64,000 nt of DNA from Zelopaecilomyces penicillatus (lineage: Eukaryota > Ascomycota > Sordariomycetes > Hypocreales > Pseudodiploosporaceae): contig VCCP01000002.1 of NCBI GenBank assembly GCA_005765155.1, forward strand, positions 4,092,001 to 4,156,000. Direction: 5' to 3'. Both the position numbers and the translations under genes were made by a program. The notes under the pieces were generated by a model. That model did not search any database. It saw only the letters and a program-made list of their open reading frames with translations, and was not told the origin of the DNA. Shown piece after piece: positions 25,073-35,622 of the stretch; position 1 is the first letter of the stretch; every line of letters starts with the position of its first letter.

Positions 25073-27192
25073 ATGGCTCTCAAACCTTTCACCACCAAGG
25101 ACCGGCGCCTCTCATCTGAAAACGAAAAGCTAGAGGACGGTTCTCCACCCCTGACACCGCCATACGATGCCGTCGACTCCAAGCAAGCCGTGACGGCTCC
25201 CGAATCAAATCCAGACGAAGCGGTACAGAGTGACGCCGCCACCGCCGATCCGCAGTATCCCTCCGGCCTCAAGCTCACAGCCATCATCTTCGCCCTCTGT
25301 ATCGCCATCTTCCTTGTTGCTCTGGATCAGACTATCATCGCCCCGGCTCTCGGCACCATCACCGCCCGATTCAACAGTGTCAAGGATATTGTACGTATAA
25401 GCAATCACATTGGAGACGTTTTTTCTTTCCTTTTACTTTGTTATATAGACCTCGTCTGTAGTGTACATTTTTTATCGTCTTTTTTAGCTGACTAGTTTTC
25501 ATAGGGCTGGTATGGCGCTGCCTATCTTCTCACCACCACGGCACTTCAGCCCATGTACGGCACCATCTACAAGCTCTTCAACGTTAAATGGTGCTATCTG
25601 GGTGCCATCTTCATTTTTGAGGTTGGCAGCTTGATTTGTGCTGTTGCCCCAAGCTCTACGGTTTTCATTGTTGGACGTGCTGTTGCAGGCGTAAGTACCA
25701 ATAACCCGGAAATCATCACCCCCCCTTCTTTATTTACTCTATTGACACGATATCAGATTGGAACAGCTGGTTTATTCTCTGGTGCTATCGTGATTCTGTC
25801 CTTATCCAGTATGTTTCTCCACCATGGGTCTACGAATTACCCCTTTACTCAAGTCAAATCAATCATACTGGGCTTATGCTAATCCTTGGAACGTGCAGTG
25901 CCTCTTGAGAAACGCCCCTTGGCATTCGGCCTCATCGGTGGAATGTGGGGTATTGCTTCTGTTGCTGGCCCCTTGCTGGGTGGTGTCTTTACAGAAAACA
26001 TCACCTGGCGATGGTGCTTCTATATCAACCTTCCCATCGGTGGTCTCGCCATGATCATTGTGCTCTTGGTTCTCAAAGTCAACCGCAACACGACCAACAC
26101 CGTTGGCCAGTCCTTCTCCTCTCGCTTTCGACAGCTCGACATTTACGGCACTGCCATATTTCTACCTGCCATTGTCTGCCTTCTCTTGGCCCTTCAGTGG
26201 GGCGGTATCGATTATCCCTGGAAGAGTGCAAAGATTATTGGTCTTTTCGTCGGCTTTGCCCTCATGATCATTATCTTTATTGCCATCCAATTTTGGCAAG
26301 GAGATCGGGGAACGCTGCCCCCGCGTTTGTTCAAGGATCGCAACGTGGTCTCTGCCATGGCGTTTGGCTTTTTCTTTGGTGGAGGTTTTTTCCCCCTAAT
26401 CTACTATCTCTGTGAGTCAACTCCTTCTAATTCAAGAACACCAAATCTACCTCTGTGTGTTTTTAAGACCCCTCCCCGAGAAGTTGTTGGTTTGCTAACG
26501 CGGTATACCATTCGATAGCTCTATACTTCCAAGCCATTCAAGGTGTAAGCGCAGTCCAGGCCGGTATCAAGATCTTGCCGCTGTTGCTTGCTACCGTTCT
26601 TATCTCCATTATCGCCGGTGGCGTCATTTCGGCCATCGGCTACTACAGCCCTGTCGTCATCCCATGCATGGTCCTATTTACCGTTGGTGCTGGCATGATC
26701 ACTACATTTGGTGTCCACACTCCACTTCGAGAGTGGTTTGGATACCAGGTGCTCGCCGGTTTGGGTATTGGTTCTGGCTTCCAGGTCGGCGTGCTAGTCG
26801 TGCAGACTGTTTTGACGCAGGAATGGGTCCCCGTGGGTACAGCCTGCGTCCAATTCTTCCAGTCCCTCGGTGGTGCCATCTTCATTGCTGTTGCTCAGAC
26901 ACTCTTCCAGAATGGGCTCGTCGACAAGATCAATGAGGCCGATATTGGTATTGACCCACAAATCTTTATCCGAAGCGGTGCGTCCCAGATCAAGGAGATT
27001 CTCGAGAAGATGGGTCGGGCAGACGCTATCGACACAGTCCTCGAGGCATACATGGCTGGACTACGCAACACATTCTACATCAGTTTGGCATGCGCTGCTT
27101 GTGCATTCATTTGCTGCCTTTGCTTCCAATGGAAATCTGTCAAGCATGGCCCAGATGGCAAGAAGAGAGATATGGCACCCTCTCATGTTTAA
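25073..27192 (+). CDS. MFS multidrug/toxin efflux transporter, DHA2 (14-TM) type
   Basis: Exons 25073-25390, 25505-25690, 25757-25808, 25899-26411 and 26519-27192 encode 580 residues. The cytosolic N-terminus is about 65 residues. The first helix carries IFLVALDQTIIAPALGTIT, the D(Q/R)TI-type motif of 14-helix drug:H+ antiporters. Further motifs are GWYGAAYLLT, LIGGMWGIASVAGPLLGGVF with TWRWCFYINLPIGG (motif C and its following loop), and RLFKDRNV. About fourteen hydrophobic segments are present. The closest familiar relatives are fungal efflux pumps of the HC-toxin carrier kind. A very short 52-nt exon is supported by frame and splice sites. The substrate is unknown, and no biosynthetic gene cluster surrounds it. 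AP-1 control would be plausible but is not shown. Confidence 0.92.
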
Positions 27193-27381
27193 ACTCATGA
27201 TGAATCTAGCTTAAAAAAAAAGAAATCTTCCCTCTTTGGAATTTTGGGGCTTTATAATGATGTTGCGGCAACAAATAGCGAGTGGTTTTGTATAATAGAT
27301 TTTTAACAATTTTAGTCACACATATACCAATCAATAGACTACGGCGTTGAGCGCCATAATAAGCTTTCCACTGTGTTACTA

Positions 27382-28524
27382 TCATTGTGTGTCGTCAGGA
27401 GGCTTGTCCCAAGACTTTTGGTTGTTTCGCCTTGTGATGGTTGTGCTTGGATCCCTCCCCACAAAGTTAATGACCCAGTCTTTGACCTGCCGAGTCTTTT
27501 CTTGCTGAGGGTGTTTCAAAGCGGCTCTACTTGTCAGCTGCTTGGAAGAGTAATGACCACCACCGTCTCGCCTCCATAAAAGGCTGATTTTAGTTAGGCC
27601 CCTTCGCAGACTTTGCCCGTATACCTTGCCTCGAAACACATGCAATGCGACATTCTCCATCAGGACTACATCCTGCCGTCTCATTTTACTCACGTCACTC
27701 TCCACAGCGGTTTCAGCGGGCAGCCAGAACGTGACGGCAAAGCCTGATCTGGTCTCATCACTGACGAGGACCTCGACGAGGGTGAGGGTCCTGCGCCAGC
27801 GGGTAGTGACGATGCGTGGCTGGGCGATGGAGATGACGGCGACAATGAGGTTTAGGGTGATGGTCTGTGGGCTGAGGGTGAGGATGCGGGATGCGGGGGG
27901 GATATCTTCGAGATCGGAAAGGTGTCTAGTGTTTGCTAATAAAGGTGGAGGAATACCAGTGGTGGTGGTGGTGGTGATGGTGGTGAGGTCTGCGTTTGTG
28001 GTGGATGAGGTGGTTACAAAGGAGGTTTCGTCGATGGCGGAGAGGGAAGGGGTTTGGTGGAAGCTGTCGAGTTGGCTGGAGGGGATGGAGTTGTGAGCGG
28101 CGAGGGACTGCTCGCAGAACTGGGCCAAGACATCATTTTCGCCGTTGTTAATGTTGATGCTGATATCGATGTTGCTGTTGTTGTTTCCATCACTGCTCTC
28201 GCCAAAGGATATAGATGTATCATCATCTAACGACACACTCGCAGTGGTGAAGAACTCCAAGTACCCCAGCGGCTGGCTGAAGCCGGTGTGTAAGGGTTGC
28301 CGGGCCAAGGGGATAGAGCGCCACACAGCACGGGACGGTAATGACGATGATGAGGACGATTGTGTTGGGTTTAGTGAGCTTTCAATGCTGTTTTGATCAT
28401 GATCTAGACGGCCGAGGAGCTTCGCAAACGGGCTGCTAAAGTTGTCTAGCGTGCATGTTGCTGGATTCACGGATGAGGCTGGTGGTGCACCAGTGAGGAG
28501 GATCAACTTGGGTGCGGAAGACAT
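27382..28524 (-). CDS. hypothetical protein, possible OB-fold nucleic-acid-binding
   Basis: This is a single uninterrupted frame of 380 residues starting MSSAPKLILLTGAPPAS. Residues about 90-200 are low complexity, with Asn/Asp/Ser repeats and a Thr run, encoded partly by a GGT-type tract near 27958-27985. The better-ordered part, about 205-330, alternates short hydrophobic strands, for example LNLIVAVISIAQPR, RTLTLVEVLVSD, SGFAVTFWL and DVVLMENVALHVFRGKVYGQSL. This pattern suggests an OB-fold beta barrel, and similar fungal proteins are annotated that way in my recollection. No catalytic motif is seen. It converges with the MFS gene at 189 bp and shares a divergent promoter with the alpha/beta hydrolase to its right. 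Function is unknown. Confidence 0.68.
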   Translation of the reverse strand: MSSAPKLILLTGAPPASSVNPATCTLDNFSSPFAKLLGRLDHDQNSIESSLNPTQSSSSSSLPSRAVWRSIPLARQPLHTGFSQPLGYLEFFTTASVSLDDDTSISFGESSDGNNNSNIDISININNGENDVLAQFCEQSLAAHNSIPSSQLDSFHQTPSLSAIDETSFVTTSSTTNADLTTITTTTTTGIPPPLLANTRHLSDLEDIPPASRILTLSPQTITLNLIVAVISIAQPRIVTTRWRRTLTLVEVLVSDETRSGFAVTFWLPAETAVESDVSKMRRQDVVLMENVALHVFRGKVYGQSLRRGLTKISLLWRRDGGGHYSSKQLTSRAALKHPQQEKTRQVKDWVINFVGRDPSTTITRRNNQKSWDKPPDDTQ

Positions 28525-29236
28525 ATTGGGGATGTTTGGTGTTGGGCCATGACCGCGCGAGTTTGTTCAGGCCTTTGGGGGTTTGTTAATGACGAGCAAA
28601 TAATTGACTATGTTGAGTGTGAAGTTTGAATGTTTATCGTTTATATGTGTTGAGATATTGAAGAAGTGTGAATCCATAATTTGTTGCCAACTGAATATGT
28701 ACCTACTTACCAATAAGCTATCCATTAGGTGTGTTCTATTGATAGGCGAGCGCTAGGGCGCTTGGGGGAGTTGGCGCGGTGACATTTCTAGCATGTGGCC
28801 CTCTAAAATTGCCGCCTACAGGATTTGATTCCTCTTCACCACATCACTCACTTTCATCCTTGTTGATTCCCTTTTAAACTCCTTTTTTTCCTTTCAATAC
28901 TCTTCACCGAGTCACGCTCCTGCAGAAAAAGACCTCATATATCTACAACAAAACCACAGTGGCATTCGACAAGACAATGACTCGGCGTTCCTCTAGTCGT
29001 ACTCGCTCCAGGGGAGGTGACGAGTCGCAACGAGGCAAAACGGGGCGCGTTGCCGAGGTTCCAGTTATTAATACCTATTAAATGCAGAGGCGCGCCCAGC
29101 CCAGCCCAGCCCAGCCCATGGCTTTTTTTCTCGAGCGATCTCGCATCGCAAGAACCAACGTAAAACCTCCACGTTAGGGAATTGTCCACTGTATAGTTGT
29201 TTTTGTGTATGTTCTTTGCAGCAATTGGGAAAAACA
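28525..29236. promoter_or_regulatory. divergent promoter region of OB-fold-like and hydrolase genes
   Basis: These 712 bp separate divergent start codons. The region has CT-rich tracts near 28830-28925 and a CCCAG/CAGCC tandem repeat at 29096-29118, about 120 bp before the hydrolase ATG. Confidence 0.4.
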
Positions 29237-30674
29237 ATGGCATCGTCTTTGATGTTTGATGTCGTGGAGCACACGATCCAGGCGTCTCATATAAGGGAGT
29301 ATCCACACGCCACGGGTTTGTCGCAGGATGAGGCCTTGCTGCTCCATGTGAAGCAGTATGTTCCCAAGGACAGCCGGGAGACTCGGAAGGGGGATGTAAC
29401 GATTGTTGCGGCGCACGCCAACGGTTTCCCCAAGGTATGTCGCTGGTGGTACTGTTTTTCGTTTCCCAGGGTCGGAGTCGGAGTCGGAGTCGGAGCCGGA
29501 GCAAAACTAACGCTTTCATCTGTAGGAGTTGTATGAACCGCTGTGGGATGAGCTCTATGGGGATCTCAAGAAGCAGGGCATTCATGTCCGTGCCATTTGG
29601 ATCGCCGACGCGGCATGGCAAGGGCGCAGTGCCCATCTCAATGCGGGAAGGCTAGGCAACGACCGTTTGTCTTTCCCTTCACTACTCTTGTCTTCACCAC
29701 TTCGCGTTTTTCCCAGCTGACATGATCTGAATTCTGTAGCGGGATGGTTCGACTACTCTCGAGATGTCATTCACATGATCAACACCTTTCGGATGCCACG
29801 CCCCATTATCGCCGTCGGCCACTCGTTTGGTGCCAATGCCCTCGTCAACGCCAGTCTTATTCATCCACGCCTGTTCAGCGGCATGACGCTGCTTGATCCA
29901 GTTATTGATGATTGGGACCCTTCAGTACCAGCCATTTATCAGAGCCCAGCCGCCATGAGCGTCAAGAGGCGAGACGTGTGGCCTTCGCGCGAGTTGGCGG
30001 CCAAGTCATTCAAGAAGAGTCCATTCTATGGTTCATGGGATCCTCGGGCGCTAGAGCAGTTTATCAAGTATGGCCTGAAGGATGTGCCGGGCAGCGAGAC
30101 AGGCGAGGTAGAGTTGGCCACGACGAAGCATCAGGAAGTCTTTACCTTTATTCGGCCACTCTGGCCAGCATATGATGAACAAGGAGAGAAATTTGTGCAT
30201 CCAGAACAAGCCCCGGACATCGCTGCAAGCCCCAAATTAAACCGAAAGATATACCCACTCTACCGGCCCGAGGGTATCAACACGTTCCATCGCCTCCCTA
30301 ACCTCAGACCAGCGGTGCTGTACATCTTTGGCGGGAAGAGCAACGTGTCGCCGCCACACGTCTGTCGCAAGAAGATGGAAACGACCGGCACAGGCGTCGG
30401 CGGCAGCGGCGGCGCCAAAGCCGGCCGGGTCACGCAGGTCACAGGTGACGACTATGGGCATTTGATCCCAATGGAGAGCCCGCGGTTCTGTTCCCAAACC
30501 ATGGCTGGATGGTTCGTGACGCAACTTGATCAGTGGAGGGCTGAGGAGGCTGCATTTGAAGAATGGACGAAGAAGTCTGCAGCGGAGAAAGAGACGATAA
30601 GTGCGGATCTGAGGATGTATTTGGGGGCAGGGAAAGAGCAGAGTCAACAACGCAAGGAAAAGGCCAATCTATGA
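29237..30674 (+). CDS. alpha/beta hydrolase of the Lpx1/peroxisomal-type family
   Basis: Exons 29237-29434, 29526-29664 and 29740-30674 encode 423 residues. The protein has VAAHANGFPKELYEPLWDEL (an oxyanion-side motif), the nucleophile elbow AVGHSFGANALVNA (Ser141) and a C-terminal GDDYGHLIPMESP, giving His353. It resembles fungal hydrolases related to yeast Lpx1 and to enzymes named in host-toxin pathways; those names do not prove a toxin role here, and no partner genes are nearby. Intron 2 uses an uncommon GTTTGT donor, chosen because it restores LGNDPGWFDYSRD. The C-terminus, KANL, could be a weak peroxisomal PTS1-like signal. The first intron contains a GTCGGA repeat. Confidence 0.83.
29471..29500. 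repeat. GTCGGA hexanucleotide repeat in an intron
   Basis: About five tandem units, the last with a GCCGGA variant, lie in intron 1 of the alpha/beta hydrolase gene. The hexamer keeps the length in multiples of three, and the donor and acceptor remain intact. Confidence 0.85.
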
Positions 30675-32029
30675 GAGGGACAAGCCAATCCGTGAGGGTG
30701 GTTGTAGGTGTGTATAAAGAGCACTTCTCCCCTTTTTTTGTATATTCTAGGAGGGAGAAGGTGCAGAGTGTAGAAGTGTATATGTGTTTAGCTAGAGATG
30801 GATACATATGAATGGACTTTCATCTTGGTCATACAGGTCGCATTGGTATGCTCTCGTGTGAGGGGTTTTATCTGCTTGGTCATACACTCTACGTACCACG
30901 TAAACGAATCAGTAGACAGAAGGGCGTGGCGATGATCTTGTTGACGATTGCGAGATGCTACATCGGTGTAGAGGGTTATGAATAAGCAGTCTTGCATGTA
31001 GCACGGACTACAGTTTTACAAGTGCGTGTTTCTTCCTCCCTCTATCGTCCATTATCGACTAATTAAATAAGAGAGAAAATAATAATAATAATAAAATAAT
31101 GATAAGAAAAAGGAAAGAAAAAGAAGCGTGCACCCTACAAGGCGAAAAGCACGACCCTCTTGCTGCGGAATGGTGTTGACCGTGCCCACGACGACGTGGG
31201 TGTCTCGAGCCGCCTCACCTGCTGTGTATGGGGTGTATGAAGAAGTCTTGGCTCTTTGGGTGTATTTTATAAACATTCCCTCGTGGGTTTGTGAAGAGAG
31301 GCATTTATAGACTCGGGTGCCGGGATAATCATCACTTTACCTGTCTGCTAGTCAAGCTAGACAAAGAATGTACCAGCAACACTGACTGTGGAATAAATAG
31401 GTCAGCAATGTTGGATCGACGCAACAAGGGTAACAAGAGAGAATATTGCAGAGATTTAAGGTTATTATGCTAGCAAAATAGCGGGTTCAGTTACTATTTT
31501 CTGGGCCGTGTCCGGACAAATCGCCGGACCATTTGCTGTTTTGATTTTTTGATATGCCGCACTACGTTTCCCGGTGCGGTACAACCCTCTCTCTATTTAT
31601 CCATCCATCCATCCACTCTTATAGCCTTGTAGCCCTACACGGGCCCGCCCCAGCGTTTCCCTTTCCAGTTTAGAAGCTGCTTTACTGCTTTACATCAGGG
31701 TTATTAGTTAATTCAACGTTTGTTGATTCTCCACCAGGGACACTACCCACACCACACCACACCACCACAGGGTAATCGCTATAAGGCTTGGCGGGGAGAG
31801 AGGGGGGATCAACGTCAGTCTTCTCTCCCAGCGGAATCGGAATGCCGCCGCCGCAGCATCAGTAGTGGATGCAGATCTGCAGGGTGCGAGGCTTTTTGCT
31901 TGGACAGGAAAATTGAATCAATTTTGGGTATTAAGAAAAGGGCACCAATGCGGACGGTCGGACCGAGTGAGATCTTACATAGTACCCAAGTCTTCTTGCG
32001 TGCGGGGGTTGATCTGTTTCGTCATCATG

Positions 32030-32046
32030 CCCCCCCCCCCCCCCCC
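32030..32046. repeat. C17 homopolymer
   Basis: A run of seventeen C residues, followed by TCCC, lies about 450 bp upstream of the aldo-keto reductase start. Confidence 0.9.
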
Positions 32047-32323
32047 TCCCATCCAGTCTGTCATTGCTCCGGCTGCCGGACGCTTGTCTGATCTTTGCCC
32101 TCTTTCTCTGTCTACCGTGTCCGTGCTTTCGTGCCTTTTTCTTGTTCTGGAGCATCCAGAGTTTTTCGGTGTGACTCTACGCCGGTAAAACAGAGGTGGA
32201 GTTCCCGATTGTGTGATTCTGGAAGACGCAGATCATGGGTATCCCGAGTGGGTGGTGGGCTTGGCATTTGCGCTTTTTCATTCTTGTAGTAGACACATAC
32301 TTACATACAATACATACATACTG

Positions 32324-32334
32324 TATATATATAA
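32324..32334 (+). promoter_or_regulatory. TATA box of the aldo-keto reductase gene
   Basis: TATATATATAA lies 159-169 bp upstream of the ATG at 32493 and is followed by a CA-rich leader. Position and strand fit a core promoter. Confidence 0.55.
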
Positions 32335-32492
32335 GCTTACTTGCGGTCTGTTAGACTGGGAATTCTGAAATTAACCCCACCATTGATTTCCCCTTACAAA
32401 CACCAATAATAATAAGAACCCCCCTCCTGCCCCCAAGAAGACGACAACTGACAGCAAGAGACTCACACAACACATACCCAAACCTCCCAATC

Positions 32493-33939
32493 ATGTCTCT
32501 CGGACGGACTATCACCCTCAACACAGGCCACAAGATGGCCAGCCTCGGCTTCGGCACCCTGGCCCCCTCTGAGGGCGAGGTTTCCGACGTCGTCTTCGAG
32601 GCTCTCCGTGTTGGCTACCGCCATCTGGATCTGGCCAAGGTCTACCGCAACCAGCGCGGCGTTGGCGAGGGCATCAAGCGCGGACTGGCTGAGATTCCGG
32701 GTTTGAAGCGCGAGGATATCTTTGTTGCGTCCAAGTTGTGGAACAACAAGCACAGACCTGAGGATGTTGGGCCGGCGCTGGATGATACGCTGGAGGAGCT
32801 TGGTCTTGACTATGTTGATGTATGTGCTTGAGTTTCACCCCAAAGTTCTGCAATTTTGAAGAATGTGCGACCTTATTCCTCACAGAGCAGAGCTCCAGCT
32901 ACAAGTGTAGTTTTGAGGGCCAATCAAACTTCAATAGAGACCTATTCGCAAAGCTTGGAGGATGAAGGAATAATTGCTAACTCTCACACAAAGCTCTATC
33001 TCATGCACTGGCCGGTCGCTTTCATCCCCGGCGAGAACCTCTTCCCTGTCAAGGAAGGCTCCAACCCCCCCGAGGCCGACCTCAACCTCGACGTCACTGT
33101 CACCCAGACCTGGAAGGGTGAGTTTTTCTTTACTTCTCCCTCTGTTCTCGGAACAATGCGGTATTCTAACTTGTCACTTGTGTCTAGCCCTGATCGACCT
33201 TCCCAAGAGCAAGGTCCGAAGCGTTGGAGTATCCAACTTTACTCCTGAGCAGGTAAAGCTCCACAATACATACACCATACCTTTTCCAATTCTAATCTCT
33301 AACATGATCTTTCAAACAGCTCGAGGCCATCATCAAGGAGACCGGCGTTGTTCCCGCCGCTAACCAAGTCGAACGCCACCCTCGCCTGCCCCAGCCCGAG
33401 CTGCTCGAGTACTGCGCCAGCAAGGGCATTGCAGTTGTTGGCTACTCAGCTTTCGGAAACAACGACGTCGGCGAGCCGCTCCTCATCAATCACCCAGATA
33501 TCAAAGCCGTTGCTGAGCGCCTCTCAGCCGCACGCGGCAAGACCATCAGCCCAGCTCAGGTTATCATTGCTTGGTCTCAGATTGGCGGCGTTTCCGTCAT
33601 TCCCAAGTCTGCGAACCCAGCTCGTATTGCCCAGAACTTTGATGAGATTGAGCTCGATGAGGAGGCTATCCAGACTTTCAAGAAGATTGGCGCGGACCAC
33701 CGCCGGTTTAACATTCCCTGGCTGTGTAAGTTTTGTCCTCTGCCTTGTTTTTTTATTCTGCTTCCTACTCTGTACTTTTCTCTGTCCCCGGTGAGGGGAG
33801 CGGCAGCATAATTTGATTAGGATGAGAGGAAAGATTGCTAATCTTATAACTAGATCGCCACGGCCGCTGGAATGTGAACCTGTTCAACGAGGATGTTGAG
33901 AAGAATGAGACCACTGGCGGTGGAGCTCTTCTGGTTTAA
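32493..33939 (+). CDS. aldo-keto reductase
   Basis: Exons 32493-32819, 32994-33117, 33188-33252, 33320-33725 and 33854-33939 encode 335 residues. The AKR tetrad is visible as Asp46 and Tyr51 (HLDLAKVYRN), Lys81 (VASKLWN) and His114 (LMHWPV). The NADPH-site motif VIPKSANPARIAQNF and the substrate-side VGVSNFTPEQ are also present. AKRs reduce aldehydes and ketones, often sugars such as xylose, arabinose or glyceraldehyde in fungi; substrate preference cannot be read here. The C-terminal loop after NIPWLYRHGRWNVN is longer than in xylose reductases. The first intron is 174 bp, longer than most in this window. A strong TATA box precedes it. Confidence 0.92.
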
Positions 33940-35396
33940 TTAAAACTCACATGTATACCCATAGATGAATGAGAAAAAAGTTCGAATCCTCTACGCTTGC
34001 TAAGGTGTTACGGAATGGTGTGTGAATTGACACACCATGGACAACGGCTGTGACAAACTCCGCTCCGGTCAAGGGATTATTCTTTGGTCATTCATGCGAT
34101 TTGACGACAAACTTGGCTTGTCTGTATGAGAGCCTCGGTGAAGAAGACTCAAAGTTCAACCATTGCTCACTCATTTAGGAACCGCACCACCAGTCAATGC
34201 CTGGCAGCCCCTGACCACCCATCGTTGCCAAATCAAACAGACCAACAAACAAACAAATGCAGCTATTCGAAGGGGCAGAGCCCATAGACAAGTTTGACTG
34301 CAATAAAACTTCGTCTCTCCTACCAGCTGGTACGTTTGGAAAAATTGCGAGCCCAACGCATCCATAGGGTGGCAACCTGGAGGATGGAAGACGGCATGCT
34401 TTGATTTATCCGACATCGGAATCACATTTGTATCGTAGAAGCAGCTCCATAGATGTCCATGAATCTAATAGACATTTTCCATTGTCAGTTTGACCTTGCT
34501 TCCATGAATAAAATTGCAGTGTCTCACAGAGTATTGATACTCGGTCGAGCGCAATCACGATAAACACCTTCTACTCAAACAAACCCCTTCCATCTGTTTG
34601 CCTATGCGGCTTCATGTCATGACCGTAAGTATCTGCTCTATTTCTAAACGGATGGCCGGACTTCCTTGGCTTGCCCAATCCATTTACATGATCTGCCTGC
34701 ACTTATGCAGTGAAACCTCAGCAGGAGGAGACAGACATATATGTATCTTAAGCACGTGCCCACAAGTCTTTGACTGGTGGAATGAGTACTTGTATCTTTT
34801 TGGCAGTTTCGATTGGTAGTGAGTTGCATTTACACATCTATTGACGTCATGTTCTTACGTTGAGGTTCTAGCAAGATGATTTACTACTTGGCAGGTTCAA
34901 AATGATCATCACTGCATCAGAAAGAGGTGTAGTCATTGACTGCTTGGATAGCCAGCATCACACACTTGACTGGCAAGCTGAGTAAGAAGATTTCGCCGGA
35001 GAAAGGGGGAGTGGAGGCTCAATAACAAAGTCAGAAAGCCCCAACATAACTGCTCTACAAGACCAGGCCTCAGGCGTATAAAATGAATTCGAAGTGCTAC
35101 GGAAGAATTACTAGTGATGCATACCCCAAGAACAATAGCTTATGATCAGCTACTAATGAAGCAATGCAACTACGAAAAGCTACAACTCGAAGGCTGCCGT
35201 GTTACTACCCGCCACAGTATCCGCAACTAAGATACTCAAATTCTGTTATCATCGATCTCATCCAACAAGGTTCTGTTCCGTGAAGCATCTTCATTCCCCA
35301 AAACCACGACGAGTGGATTTTTGCTTCTGTAATGAACGGGTCAGTGCTCTGGAGGCTTGGGGATATATAGGTATGTCCGGCATGGTGTATTATATA
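33940..35396. other. gene-poor intergenic DNA, left half
   Basis: This segment between the aldo-keto reductase and the zinc-ribbon micro-ORF contains the first GGTGTGT palindrome. It also has an isolated plus-strand TATAAAA near 35078 with only a 37-residue chance frame behind it. No other coding signal is seen. Confidence 0.45.
34015..34038. promoter_or_regulatory. palindrome, 9-bp arms, 6-bp spacer
   Basis: ATGGTGTGT and ACACACCAT flank the spacer GAATTG with perfect pairing. The core GGTGTGT-N6-ACACACC recurs at 36027-36046. Such symmetry is typical of a dimeric regulator's site, but the binding protein is unknown. Confidence 0.5.
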
Positions 35397-35513
35397 TCAG
35401 AGGTCTTTTCCACAATTGGGGCACTAAGACCTGGGGATTCGGTCCTCCCATCCACATGAGTCGCACTCGCTTGAATCGTGGACAACAGGTCGTTGAACTT
35501 CAATGGTAGCCAT
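35397..35513 (-). pseudogene. zinc-ribbon micro-ORF interrupted by an in-frame TAG
   Basis: On the minus strand an ATG at 35513, in context CATCATGGC, opens a frame of 29 codons. It contains CDSCGWEDRIP, then TAG at 35426-35424, then continues in frame as CPNCGKDL to a TGA at 35399-35397. Read across the TAG, the product is about 38 residues with two CxxC knuckles separated by ten positions, the pattern of a small zinc ribbon. A TATA box lies about 100 bp upstream, and the leader is CT/CA-rich like those of expressed genes here. I do not recognise the family. It could be a decayed gene (CAG to TAG by one C-to-T change), a readthrough gene, or chance. No splice sites remove the TAG neatly. Confidence 0.4.
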
Positions 35514-35611
35514 GATGAATAGCTGGTGATTCGGCTTGGTTTTGGAAAAAGAGAAGAGTTGTGAAAAGTGTCTGAGAATTGTGTGGTTTGACTTGGTGAG
35601 GACAAAGGCAT

Positions 35612-35622
35612 CTTATATATAG
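35612..35622 (-). promoter_or_regulatory. TATA box before the zinc-ribbon micro-ORF
   Basis: CTATATATAAG is read on the minus strand about 100 bp before the ATG at 35513. A pyrimidine-rich leader with TTTTCACAACTCTTCTC lies between them. Confidence 0.5.

Larger units (their letters stand above)
30675..32492. other. 1.8 kb intergenic region with AKR promoter
   Basis: The region holds the 3' flank of the hydrolase and the promoter of the aldo-keto reductase. It contains an AATA-type repeat near 31077-31100, CCAT repeats near 31602-31614, a CCACA repeat near 31750-31770 and a 17-nt C run. No gene is supported. Confidence 0.5.

Noticed and set aside
25073..33939. Possible secondary-metabolite cluster (MFS pump, hydrolase, aldo-keto reductase)
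   Set aside because: No polyketide synthase, NRPS, terpene synthase or pathway regulator is present, and the genes lie far apart with unrelated promoters.
35117..35230. 37-codon plus-strand frame behind a TATAAAA at 35078
   Set aside because: The TATA element is only about 35 bp from the ATG, and the peptide has no motif, so chance is the simplest reading.
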